A DNA stretch of 11,770 nt from JBHHYS01 sp046757645 (GCA_046757645.1 JBHHYS010000073.1:1-11770); one strand, 5' to 3'. Positions 5,635 to 11,770 are shown, counted from the stretch's first letter. Program-made: numbers and translations. Notes: generated by a model not told the origin, from the letters alone.

Positions 5635-6621
5635 ATGCGTGGAACGTCCGCCGCAGCTCAGAGAGCCCGCCGCCCCTGGCCGGTGGTCGTGGGGGGCTCG
5701 GGGGGATCGGGGACCCGTCTCGTGGTCACGATTTTGCGGGCGGGCGGGGTCTATATGGGCACGAAGGTCAACCCGACCGAGGATGCCCTAGCGTTTCGGC
5801 ATTTCAATCAGACCTGGATTCGCCCCTACCTCAAACACCAGCGGAGAGGGCTCCATAACCTCGACCACTCCCTCGCGGTTCAGGACCTGCAAGAGGCGGT
5901 GGCCGAGCATTGCGCGGACCTGGCCGACCCCGCCCAGCCCTGGGGCTGGAAACGGCCCGAGAGTATCTACGTGCTTCCCTTTCTGCATCAACAACTGCCC
6001 GGCATGACTTTCCTCCATGTGGTGCGCAATGGTCTCGACATGGCCTTCTCCTCCAACCAGAACGACCTGCTGCGCTATGGAATCGTGCTGCCCGGCCGTG
6101 CCTACGACCACGAGCCCGAAGCGCTGCGTTCGATCCGGCTGTGGACAGAGGCCAATGTCAGTGTCGCCGACTACGGGGAGAATCATATGGGTCCCCGCTA
6201 CCTGCGGGTGCGTTTTGAAGCCCTCTGTGCCCATCCGGTGGAGACCGTGGCGGCGATTTTCGATGCCCTCGGACTTTTGACCGACCCGGGGGCGGCCACG
6301 GCCTCGGTGGCTGACCCGGGAACCGTGGGCCGCTGGCGGGTTCACTCCAACCCGAAATTGCTGCTCCGGCTGCTGCGGGTGGGCGCGCCCGCGCTCCAGC
6401 GATTTGGCTATTGGGAGGAATCCGCCTACCGGGAACTCCTCCGGCGGGTGGGGCGAGTACCATTGGCGCTGATGCCGCTGGAAGAACGGGCTTGGCGGAT
6501 CCGCCACTTTCTCAGCCGGGCGGCCCGGGCCGCGCGGGAGCGCCGCCTGCGCGCGGCCCTGCGCAACGCTCTTGCCCGCTGGACCCAGGAGGCGCTCAGC
6601 CGCGAACGCGACTCCCTCTGA
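5635..6621 (+). CDS. Sulfotransferase family protein, third and divergent type
   Basis: The product has 328 residues. Near the N-terminus, VVVGGSGGSGTR (~17-28) is a glycine-rich P-loop-like 5'-phosphosulfate loop. LHVVRNGLDMAFS (~127-139) carries the 3'-phosphate-binding arginine (R131) and serine (S139) at the family spacing. GPRYLRVRFEALCAHP matches the usual 'y..vryEdL...P' block, with F-E-A in place of y-E-D. The C-terminal ~60 residues are strongly Arg/Ala-rich and probably helical. Apart from these motifs there is little similarity to the two minus-strand sulfotransferases, so it belongs to a different subfamily rather than being a third copy. ATG 5635 is the only convenient start; it has no Shine-Dalgarno but sits just after a TATAAT. 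It faces the minus-strand operon across 71 bp. Acceptor unknown. Confidence 0.75.
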   Translation: MRGTSAAAQRARRPWPVVVGGSGGSGTRLVVTILRAGGVYMGTKVNPTEDALAFRHFNQTWIRPYLKHQRRGLHNLDHSLAVQDLQEAVAEHCADLADPAQPWGWKRPESIYVLPFLHQQLPGMTFLHVVRNGLDMAFSSNQNDLLRYGIVLPGRAYDHEPEALRSIRLWTEANVSVADYGENHMGPRYLRVRFEALCAHPVETVAAIFDALGLLTDPGAATASVADPGTVGRWRVHSNPKLLLRLLRVGAPALQRFGYWEESAYRELLRRVGRVPLALMPLEERAWRIRHFLSRAARAARERRLRAALRNALARWTQEALSRERDSL

Positions 6622-6657
6622 AGCGGGAAAGCCGCTTCCACCGCTGGAGGCGAGCGG
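6620..6657. terminator. Tandem hairpins between convergent sulfotransferase and glycosyltransferase genes
   Basis: GAAGCGG at 6620-6626 pairs with CCGCTTC at 6632-6638 (7-bp stem, 5-base loop), overlapping the TGA at 6619-6621. A second stem, CCGCT 6641-6645 with AGCGG 6653-6657, follows. They fill most of the 55-bp gap between two genes that end toward each other, the usual place for a bidirectional terminator. No T-run directly follows either stem. Confidence 0.4.
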
Positions 6658-6676
6658 GAGGGTGTTCCGGGTGGGC

Positions 6677-7792
6677 TCAGTTGCTTTTCTTTTTTCTGGC
6701 GGCGAAGATCTGGATGGCGCGCTCGAAAGCCTCGAGATGCTTTTGGCCGCAGACGTCCCAGCGAAACTCCCGGCTCCGCGCCACTCCGGCGCGGCGGCAC
6801 TCAGCGTAGAAGGCCGCATCGCTCAGCAGCCTCGCCACCCCCTGCGCAATCTCCTCCACGCTCTCCGGGTTCACCTGCACCGCCGCCTCGCCCGTCACCT
6901 CGGGCAGCGAATAAGTGTTCGAGACCACCACCGGCACCCCGCAGGCCATGCTCTCCAATGCGGGAATCCCGAAACCTTCGTGCAGGGATGGGAAGAGAAA
7001 GACCTCGGCTCCTTGGTACAACTCCCGCAGCTCGCTGTCGGATAATTTTCCCAGGCGAATGATTTGTCCGTCCGCCGGCCGACCAATCTCCTCGGCCACA
7101 GCCTCAAACCCGAAATAGGTCCCTCCGGCCAGCACCAGTGCCAGCTCCCGGAATCCCTGCTCGCGCAGATGCCGGTAGGCGGCCACAACCCGCACGCCGT
7201 TTTTCAGTGGCCGGTAGTTGCTGATGTGCAACAGGTAGGGCCCCGAAATCCCCCTCCGGGCGCAGACCCGCTGGCGCACCGCCGCTTTGTCCGCGGGAGG
7301 AAAAAAAAGTTCGGGATCCACCCCGTGGTAGATGGGGTGGAGGCGCTCCCCGGGGATGCGGTAATGCTTGACGATTTCTCGCTGCGCCGAGCGAGACACG
7401 GTCAGGAAAAGATCCACCGCCGCCGGCTCTGCCCGCAGCCGAAGCAGTCCACGACTAGGAGGCGGCACCAGCGATGTATGGGAGAAAATGAAGGGCGCCG
7501 CGCCATGGATGGTCACCACCCGCGGTTTCTGGATGCGATAGAAGTAATCCGGCACCGCCTGGGTCGGGCAGTGCACGATATCGGTGTGCGAGCCGATCGC
7601 CCGCCGCCACCGCCAGTTCCACGGCGACACCCGCACGTGGCCGGCAAAGCCCGGGCCCCGGTTGCGGTCGGAGGAGCCGATGCTCCAGACTTCATGCTCC
7701 CGGCTCCATTCACGGACCAAGTATCGGGCATAGTTACCCATCCCGCTCCGAGGGTCTTTCGCCAAAATGTCGCTGAGGATCCCAATCCGCAC
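6677..7792 (-). CDS. Glycosyltransferase family 4 (GT-B fold)
   Basis: The product has 371 residues from the chosen start. The N-terminal domain opens with RIGILSDILAKDPRSGMGNYARYL, where the Gly-rich loop marks the acceptor-side Rossmann fold. The middle has VTIHGAAPF, FLTVSRSAQREIVKHY and PIYHGVD. The C-terminal donor domain has YLLHISNYRPLKN, LGKLSDSELRELYQGAEVFLFPS and the EGFGIPALE signature (E272 to E280, the E-x7-E pair of retaining GT4 enzymes). It would transfer a sugar from a nucleotide-sugar donor; the exact sugar cannot be read. GTG 7792 is preferred because it begins the conserved strand and AGGAGA lies 11 bases upstream; the frame is open to another GTG at 7837, adding 15 unlikely residues. 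It converges on the third sulfotransferase, and hfq lies divergently upstream. It fits a glycan-building role beside the sulfotransferases. Confidence 0.92.
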   Translation of the reverse strand: MRIGILSDILAKDPRSGMGNYARYLVREWSREHEVWSIGSSDRNRGPGFAGHVRVSPWNWRWRRAIGSHTDIVHCPTQAVPDYFYRIQKPRVVTIHGAAPFIFSHTSLVPPPSRGLLRLRAEPAAVDLFLTVSRSAQREIVKHYRIPGERLHPIYHGVDPELFFPPADKAAVRQRVCARRGISGPYLLHISNYRPLKNGVRVVAAYRHLREQGFRELALVLAGGTYFGFEAVAEEIGRPADGQIIRLGKLSDSELRELYQGAEVFLFPSLHEGFGIPALESMACGVPVVVSNTYSLPEVTGEAAVQVNPESVEEIAQGVARLLSDAAFYAECRRAGVARSREFRWDVCGQKHLEAFERAIQIFAARKKKSN

Positions 7793-7858
7793 GGCGGGGC
7801 ACTCTCCTGCTTTCTCACACCGCCCTGATTCTAGCACGACACAGTTACACCCCTGGTT

Positions 7859-7874
7859 CGGGCCTGTGGGCCCG
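7859..7874. other. GC hairpin in the glycosyltransferase-hfq divergent region
   Basis: CGGGCC (7859-7864) and GGCCCG (7869-7874) form a perfect 6-bp stem with a TGTG loop, roughly midway in the 223-bp divergent gap 7793-8015. A weaker pair, ACACC/GGTGT, follows near 7890-7905. No gene or known RNA is recognised here. The hairpin could bind a regulator or belong to an unannotated upstream transcript. Confidence 0.25.
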
Positions 7875-7982
7875 GAGGCCCAAGGAACACCGCTTCCGGC
7901 GTGGGTGTCGCTGGTGCGGGTCGCTTCCTCGCCCCGCGCGGCCGGGATGGCGCTGCAGGGCCTTCTCGCGCGCCTTGCCCGT

Positions 7983-8009
7983 TTGGACAGCCAGAATCCG
8001 AGCTATAAT
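7983..8009 (+). promoter_or_regulatory. hfq promoter, apparently leaderless
   Basis: A perfect TATAAT lies at 8004-8009, preceded by TTGGAC (7983-7988) at 15-bp spacing; TTTGGA at 7982-7987 would give 16. A start site six to seven bases after the -10 falls on or next to the GTG at 8016, so the hfq message would have no 5' leader or ribosome site. Confidence 0.55.
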
Positions 8010-8015
8010 AGTGGT

Positions 8016-8315
8016 GTGAACCAGTCCGGGCCCAAGAGGGAAGGCCGGCCCTCCCAATCCTCCGCGGCCAACCCCAATCCGGCGCAACGAGCTGCGCAGA
8101 ACATCCAGGATAACTTTCTCAACCAGTTGCGGCGGGAGCGCACCCTGGTCGCTATCTTTCTGGTCAGTGGGGTAAAGCTGAGTGGTCGCATCAAGAGCTT
8201 CGACCGGTACTCCTTGGTGTTGGAATCGGACGCTCAAGAACAACTGATCTTCAAGCATGCCATCGCCAGCATTGTGGCGGGCCGAGCCTCGGGAGAGAGC
8301 GGCAGCCAGCAATGA
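8016..8315 (+). CDS. hfq: RNA chaperone Hfq
   Basis: Hfq forms a hexameric Sm-like ring that pairs small RNAs with mRNAs and influences their stability and translation. The 99-residue product matches Hfq closely: QDNFLNQLRRER (31-42) aligns with the first helix and carries the proximal-site glutamine and the RRER rim patch. VAIFLVSGVKLSGRIKSFD is Sm1, and LIFKHAIASIV is Sm2, with the KHAI core (80-83) in place of E. coli YKHAIST. Compared with E. coli, it has about 23 extra N-terminal residues rich in Ser, Pro, Asn and Gln, and a short C-tail (GRASGESGSQQ). GTG 8016 is chosen because a TATAAT ends six bases before it. An in-frame ATG at 7947 would add 23 residues but would place the promoter inside the gene. 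hflX starts within its stop codon. Confidence 0.93.
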   Translation: MNQSGPKREGRPSQSSAANPNPAQRAAQNIQDNFLNQLRRERTLVAIFLVSGVKLSGRIKSFDRYSLVLESDAQEQLIFKHAIASIVAGRASGESGSQQ

Positions 8316-9577
8316 AGAGGTTGCGGCAGGTGGGTACCCCCGAGCGGGCGTTGCTGGTGGGGGTGAACTTGCCAGCGCGGTTCGGCGGCCGTTCCGAGGA
8401 GCGGCTGGCGGAACTGGCCGAGTTGACCCGCAGCGTCGGTGCCACCGTGGTGGGCAGCGTCGAGCAAAGCCGCGATCGCCCCGATCCGGCCACCTTGATT
8501 GGCCGCGGCAAGGTGGAGGAATTGCACCGGGAAGCGGTGGCCCGCGCCGCCGACCTGCTGATCTTTGACCGCGACCTCTCTCCCACCCAGCAGCGGAACC
8601 TCTCCGGAATCCCGCGGGTGATTGACCGCACCCAGCTCATTCTGGATATTTTTGCGCGGCGCGCCCGCAGCCGCGAAGGCCAACTGCAAGTGGAGTTGGC
8701 GCAGTTGAACTACCTGCTGCCGCGACTCCCGGGCCGGGGTCTGGAGCTCTCGCGGCTGGGCGGCGGGATCGGCACGCGCGGCCCCGGCGAGACCCAACTG
8801 GAAACGGACCGGCGGCGCATCCGGCGGCGCATCCGCAAAATCCGAGAGGAGCTCGAGGCGGTGCGCCGCCGCCGGACCCAGCAACGCCGAGCGCGGCAAG
8901 CCCTGGCGCTCGATACCATTGCCCTGGTGGGGTACACCAACGCCGGGAAATCCACGCTCTTCAATGCGCTGACTCGGGCGACCGTTCGGGTGTCCGAAAA
9001 ATTGTTTTCCACCCTCGACCCCACTGTGCGCGCGGTGGAGTTGCCCTCGGGGCGCCGGGCGCTGCTCTCGGACACGGTGGGATTCATCCGGGACCTGCCC
9101 CCGGGTTTGGTGGCCGCCTTCCGCGCCACGCTGGAAGAGGTGCAGGAGGCGGCGCTGATCTTGCACGTCAGCGACATCTCCAGCCCACAACACGCCGAGC
9201 AGGACGCAGAAGTGGCCAAGGTGCTGGCGGAATTGGGTGTGGAGCAGATCCCGCGGCTGCACGTGTTCAACAAAATCGACCTGCTGGAGGAAGCCGAGCG
9301 TCGACGGCTGAAGAATTCTTCCCGGGTGGCCTTCGTCTCTGCGTTAACCGGGATGGGCCTGGAGGAGTTGCGGCGGCAACTCGAGTCCTTGCTGCCGGGG
9401 ATGCGAGCCGTGCGCGTGGCCCTGCGCTTCTCTCCCGCCGACGGACGCCAGCGCGCCCTCGTGCATCAGCGCGGACGGGTGCTCAGAGAGCAATTGCGCG
9501 ACGGCTGCCTCTGGATCGAGGCGGAATTGCCCGAATCGCTTGCCCGCCAACTGCAAGAATTCGCCCGCCCCACCTAG
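8312..9577 (+). CDS. hflX: Ribosome-associated GTPase HflX
   Basis: HflX binds the 50S subunit and splits or rescues stalled ribosomes, notably under heat stress. The 421-residue protein has the complete family layout. The N-terminal HflX domain contains LIGRGKVEEL (~62-71), DRTQLILDIFARRA and QVELAQLNYLLPRLPG. It is followed by the glycine-rich GGGIGTRGPGETQLETDRR and a long Arg-rich coiled helix. The G domain has G1 GYTNAGKST (207-215), G3 DTVGF (254-258), G4 NKID (320-323) and a G5-like VSALTG. A shorter C-terminal domain follows. ATG 8312 overlaps the hfq stop (ATGA), a classic coupled pair. No gene for HflK or HflC follows; instead there is a 440-bp intergenic region. Nothing is truncated. 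Confidence 0.97.
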   Translation: MKRLRQVGTPERALLVGVNLPARFGGRSEERLAELAELTRSVGATVVGSVEQSRDRPDPATLIGRGKVEELHREAVARAADLLIFDRDLSPTQQRNLSGIPRVIDRTQLILDIFARRARSREGQLQVELAQLNYLLPRLPGRGLELSRLGGGIGTRGPGETQLETDRRRIRRRIRKIREELEAVRRRRTQQRRARQALALDTIALVGYTNAGKSTLFNALTRATVRVSEKLFSTLDPTVRAVELPSGRRALLSDTVGFIRDLPPGLVAAFRATLEEVQEAALILHVSDISSPQHAEQDAEVAKVLAELGVEQIPRLHVFNKIDLLEEAERRRLKNSSRVAFVSALTGMGLEELRRQLESLLPGMRAVRVALRFSPADGRQRALVHQRGRVLREQLRDGCLWIEAELPESLARQLQEFARPT

Positions 9578-9905
9578 AGTCAACTCACTCTCCTCATATT
9601 CGCCTCTTTCCGGTTGCCCAGGTTGGCCTCCCGTCCGCTCCGGCCAGCCAACTTGCTGCTGGCAAAGGAGTTTTCGCTGTGGAAAAAACTGTGGAAGTCC
9701 TCTAGAGTTGTTTTGCCGCGAAAAATGCGGCTAAATCTCACTGCCCAATGTAAAGAAACCGCCCCACAGGATAAGTTATTTTCTCCCAATAGGTTACGAA
9801 GGCTTTGCCCGGGTAGCACCCCTACTTCTGGCTGGCGGCGGGGAGCGGCCAGGGAGAAAACGGGTGGGAAAGTTTTGCACATTTCTGGGGCCAGGCGCGA
9901 TTCGT
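9578..9905. other. Long lower-GC intergenic region with repeated CTGTGGAA and DnaA-box-like words
   Basis: No credible gene lies between hflX and pgsA. CTGTGGAA occurs twice in the same direction 12 bp apart (9677-9684 and 9689-9696), and CCACAG followed by GATAAGTTATT at 9764-9780 repeats CTGTGG on the other strand. TGTGGAAAA (9678-9686, minus-strand reading TTTTCCACA) and TTTTGCACA (9873-9881) both match the relaxed DnaA box TTWTNCACA. GCCGC (9715-9719) and GCGGC (9727-9731) form a small hairpin around an A-rich loop. The stretch is visibly more AT-rich than the flanking genes. It may be regulatory, a small-RNA locus or a DnaA-binding region; the sequence does not decide. Confidence 0.35.
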
Positions 9906-9935
9906 TTGACACTGGTCAAAACCCGCTAGTATATT
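9905..9935 (+). promoter_or_regulatory. pgsA promoter with palindrome over the -35
   Basis: A consensus TTGACA at 9906-9911 is followed after 18 bases by TATATT (9930-9935); TAGTAT at 9927-9932 with 15 bases is an alternative. The -35 is embedded in a perfect inverted repeat, TTTGAC (9905-9910) and GTCAAA (9915-9920) around ACTG, which looks like a binding site for a dimeric regulator. The leader to ATG 10018 would be about 75 bases. Confidence 0.6.
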
Positions 9936-10017
9936 GCTCTGGCCGCGAGCAGGGTGGTGCGTGGCAAGGCGGGGAGGGGGGCTTTTCCTCGTGGCGGACC
10001 TGCCCGGCGGGCTTTCG

Positions 10018-10617
10018 ATGAACGTTCCCATCGGCCTCACCGTTTCTCGCCTTCTCATTGTCCCCTTGTTCGTGGCGGTTTTGCTGGCTCGGGGGAAGAA
10101 TTTTGAACTCTGGGGGCTGGCTATTCTCCTGGCCGCTGGGCTCACCGACTGGCTGGACGGCTACTTGGCGCGGAAACGCCGGCAGATCACCCCCTTGGGC
10201 GTGTTGCTCGACCCGATCGCCGACAAGTTGTTCATCTGCTCTGCCTTCATCGTTCTGGTTGAACTGGGGCTGGCGCCGGCCTGGATGGTGGTAATCATTG
10301 TTAGCCGGGAGTTAGCCGTGCAGGGCCTGCGCACCATCGCTACCGCCGAAGGCTTCACCGTGGCCGTCTCCGAGTTGGGTAAAGTCAAGATGGCCCTGCA
10401 AGTCTGCACCGTGGGCGTGCTGATTCTGGGCAGCCGCCAGCCCGCCCTCAAGCCCTTGGGGATGGTGGCGTTGTGGCTGGTGGTGTTTTTTGCCCTGGTC
10501 AGCGCCGCCCGCTATTTCGCCGAGTTCTGGCGCCATCGGGCGGAGCGCAGCCGGCAGCGGCGCGCGCAATTGCTGGTGATGCGGCCCGAGAAGAAACGGG
10601 ATGTTGCCGCTCACTAA
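10018..10617 (+). CDS. pgsA: CDP-diacylglycerol--glycerol-3-phosphate 3-phosphatidyltransferase
   Basis: PgsA condenses CDP-diacylglycerol with glycerol-3-phosphate to give phosphatidylglycerophosphate, the committed step to phosphatidylglycerol and cardiolipin, in the inner membrane. The 199-residue product carries the complete CDP-alcohol phosphotransferase motif D-x2-D-G-x2-A-R-x8-G-x3-D-x3-D: D44, D47, G48, A51, R52, G61, D65 and D69. Several hydrophobic spans follow, including a Trp/Val/Phe-rich one near 150-165. The N-terminus MNVPIGLTVSRLLIVPLF from ATG 10018 matches the family start. An in-frame GTG at 9991 behind a G-rich stretch would add nine residues and cannot be excluded. Its last 17 bases overlap the next gene. 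Closely related CDP-alcohol enzymes such as phosphatidylserine synthase are less likely given the length and the start. Confidence 0.9.
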   Translation: MNVPIGLTVSRLLIVPLFVAVLLARGKNFELWGLAILLAAGLTDWLDGYLARKRRQITPLGVLLDPIADKLFICSAFIVLVELGLAPAWMVVIIVSRELAVQGLRTIATAEGFTVAVSELGKVKMALQVCTVGVLILGSRQPALKPLGMVALWLVVFFALVSAARYFAEFWRHRAERSRQRRAQLLVMRPEKKRDVAAH

Positions 10618-11203
10618 AGACGAGCAGCGCCGGCTGCTGGAGTTGGCGCGGCAGGCGATTGCCGCCGCCCAGTCGGGCACGCCTCTCGACCTCGACGCGG
10701 TCGCCGCCCGGCTCCCCTCCGAGCAACTCCGCCAGCCGGGCGCCGCCTTCGTCACCTTGCACCACCAGCGCCGCTTGCGCGGGTGCATCGGCAATGTGCG
10801 GGCGGGGAAACCCCTCTATCAAACCATCGCCGAGTGCGCCCGCGCCGCTGCCTTTCACGACCCGCGCTTTGAGCCGGTAACGGCTGAGGAAGTGCCGGAG
10901 CTCGAAATCGAGATCTCCCTCCTCTCCCCCTTCTTTCCCATCCAACCCCATGAGGTCAAGCCGGGTGAGCATGGCCTGATGGTGACGCAAGGATTGCAGC
11001 GGGGCCTGTTGCTCCCCCAAGTGGCCCCCGAGCACCACTGGAACCGGGAGCAGTTTCTTGAGGAAGCCTGCGCCAAAGCCGGCCTGGAGCGGGATGCGTG
11101 GAAAAAGGGGGCCGAGCTGGAAGCCTTTACCGCTTTTGTCTTTTCAGAAGGGAGCTCGTTGGCCGGGCCCTCTGTGGTCAACCCCTCCGGGCGGCGCTCC
11201 TGA
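10601..11203 (+). CDS. AMMECR1-domain protein (AmmeMemoRadiSam system protein A type)
   Basis: The product has 200 residues, nearly all a single AMMECR1 domain. The signature LRGCIG lies at ~59-64, preceded by AAFVTLHHQRR. It is followed by AECARAAAFHDPRFEPVTAEEVPELEIEISLLSP, the conserved core seen from archaea to humans. LLLPQVAPEHHWNREQFLEEACAKAG and AFVFSE finish the domain. The biochemical function of the family is not firmly established. In many prokaryotes it is encoded with a MEMO-family protein and a radical SAM enzyme; neither is in this window. ATG 10601 lies inside the end of pgsA (17-bp overlap, different frame) with a purine-rich GAAGAAACGGG just upstream, so it is co-transcribed and possibly coupled with pgsA. 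The 34-bp gap to the convergent Pal-like gene holds no clear terminator. Confidence 0.88.
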   Translation: MLPLTKDEQRRLLELARQAIAAAQSGTPLDLDAVAARLPSEQLRQPGAAFVTLHHQRRLRGCIGNVRAGKPLYQTIAECARAAAFHDPRFEPVTAEEVPELEIEISLLSPFFPIQPHEVKPGEHGLMVTQGLQRGLLLPQVAPEHHWNREQFLEEACAKAGLERDAWKKGAELEAFTAFVFSEGSSLAGPSVVNPSGRRS

Positions 11204-11237
11204 AAATACTTTTTTCGCCGGGTGGGGGTGGCGGCGG

Positions 11238-11770
11238 CTAGCGTTGCAGAACGAAATGCGCCCGGCGATTCAGTTGGCGGCAAGCCTCCTCGCGCGACTC
11301 GGTGCAGAAGGGCTGGGTCTTGCCCAGGCTGAGGGTTTCGAGCTGCTCGGCGTTCACACCCAGGGAAATCAGGTAGTTTTTGGTGGCCTCGGCGCGGCGG
11401 ACTCCCAGGGCCAGGTTGTATTCGTCCGAGCCGATTTCGTCGCAGTGGCCTTCAATCAGAATGCGCGCCTGCGGCTGGCTTTGCAGAAACTCCGCCACCC
11501 GCTGCAGGGTAGCGGCTGCCTCGGGCCGGATCTCGGCTTTGTTGAACTCGAAGAAGATGTCCTGGACGTATTGCGCGAAGAGTTCGTCCAGGGATGGCTC
11601 GGCCGGAGCCGGGGGTGGGGCCGGAGGGGGCGGGGGCGGAGGCGGCTGCACGACCTGTAAGGTGGCCGTGGCTTGCTCGGAGCCGCTCGGGCCGCGGGCC
11701 GTCAAGGTGTAGGTGGTGGTCTGAGTGGGATTGACAGTTGCGCTTCCGCGACCGCTGACCCGGCCGATGC
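11238..11770 (-). CDS. Pal/OmpA-family peptidoglycan-binding protein with Ig-like segment, C-terminal part
   Basis: The frame stays open to the window edge, so about 177 C-terminal residues are present and the N-terminus with any lipoprotein signal is missing. The visible order is as follows. First comes an Ig-like repeat end (GRGSATVNPTQTTTYTLTAR, then ATATLQV). Next is a proline run of eight P followed by APPPAPAEP. Last is an OmpA-like domain with IFFEFNKAEIRPEA, IEGHCDEIGSDEYNLALG, RRAEATKNYLISLGV and a final NRRAHFVLQR. The aspartate of GHCDE and the arginine of NRR are the residues that grip diaminopimelate in peptidoglycan. GHCDE..SDEYN and the C-terminal NRR are closer to Pal than to OmpA porins. 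It likely ties the outer envelope to the cell wall. It converges on the AMMECR1 gene; no tol genes are visible. Confidence 0.9.
   Translation of the reverse strand, partial: IGRVSGRGSATVNPTQTTTYTLTARGPSGSEQATATLQVVQPPPPPPPPAPPPAPAEPSLDELFAQYVQDIFFEFNKAEIRPEAAATLQRVAEFLQSQPQARILIEGHCDEIGSDEYNLALGVRRAEATKNYLISLGVNAEQLETLSLGKTQPFCTESREEACRQLNRRAHFVLQR

Noticed and set aside
5788..6819. Minus-strand open frame of 343 codons opposite the third sulfotransferase
   Set aside because: It is a shadow of a gene with clear PAPS motifs, has no recognisable domain, and crosses the end of the glycosyltransferase gene.
7793..7837. Upstream GTG start for the glycosyltransferase
   Set aside because: The extra 15 residues lie before the conserved first beta-strand, and the ribosome-site-like AGGAGA falls inside them, favouring GTG 7792.
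7947..8015. ATG start at 7947 for hfq
   Set aside because: It would put the TATAAT inside the gene, has no good ribosome site, and lengthens an already extended N-terminus. Kept only as an alternative.
8234..9262. Minus-strand open frame of 342 codons opposite hflX
   Set aside because: hflX on the plus strand carries every GTPase motif; the antisense product is His/Gln/Arg-rich with no family features.
9614..10021. Plus-strand open frame of 135 codons in the hflX-pgsA gap
   Set aside because: It has no ribosome site, is low in complexity, crosses the predicted promoter and palindrome, and overlaps the pgsA start.
1..11770. tRNA, rRNA, CRISPR array, transposase or phage genes
   Set aside because: No cloverleaf-type segment, regularly spaced repeat array, or recombinase/transposase motif was found on either strand.

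Overview
The window is a GC-rich bacterial chromosomal segment with 12 protein genes that can be named to family level, plus two small membrane ORFs. No RNA genes, CRISPR arrays or insertion sequences are visible. The organism is a diderm: it has a TonB-type protein and a Pal/OmpA-type peptidoglycan-binding protein. GC content, frequent GTG starts, the tonB-like/miaA and hfq/hflX neighbourhoods and the Ig-like plus OmpA architecture suggest Acidobacteriota or a related phylum. This is an inference, since no marker gene settles it.

Layout. (1) 1-2810, plus strand: the tail of a Gfo/Idh/MocA oxidoreductase, a TonB-family protein, a 209-bp gap holding a nested palindromic repeat, a 32-residue membrane ORF, and miaA, which starts inside the stop codon of that ORF. 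(2) 2811-7792, an accessory block: a small low-GC membrane ORF and a SnoaL-like protein (minus), two tandem paralogous sulfotransferases (minus), a third unrelated sulfotransferase (plus, divergent), and a GT4 glycosyltransferase (minus). (3) 7793-9577, plus strand: hfq and hflX with a 4-base stop/start overlap. (4) 9578-10017: a long lower-GC intergenic region with DnaA-box-like words and a palindrome over a good promoter. (5) 10018-11203, plus strand: pgsA overlapping an AMMECR1-domain gene. (6) 11238-11770, minus strand: the C-terminal part of a Pal-like protein running off the window.

How it fits together. miaA, hfq and hflX are contiguous in many bacteria (for example the E. coli mutL-miaA-hfq-hflX cluster). 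Here about 5 kb of sulfotransferase and glycosyltransferase genes on mixed strands lies between miaA and hfq. The block looks like a cargo insertion that probably decorates a cell-surface glycan or lipid with sulfate. The flanking genes (TonB-like, PgsA, Pal, an oxidoreductase of a type often found near lipid A genes) are envelope housekeeping functions.

The most interesting points are the split miaA/hfq cluster, the duplicated sulfotransferases (one with a changed PAPS loop), near-leaderless promoter/start arrangements at three genes, and the unexplained hflX-pgsA intergenic region.
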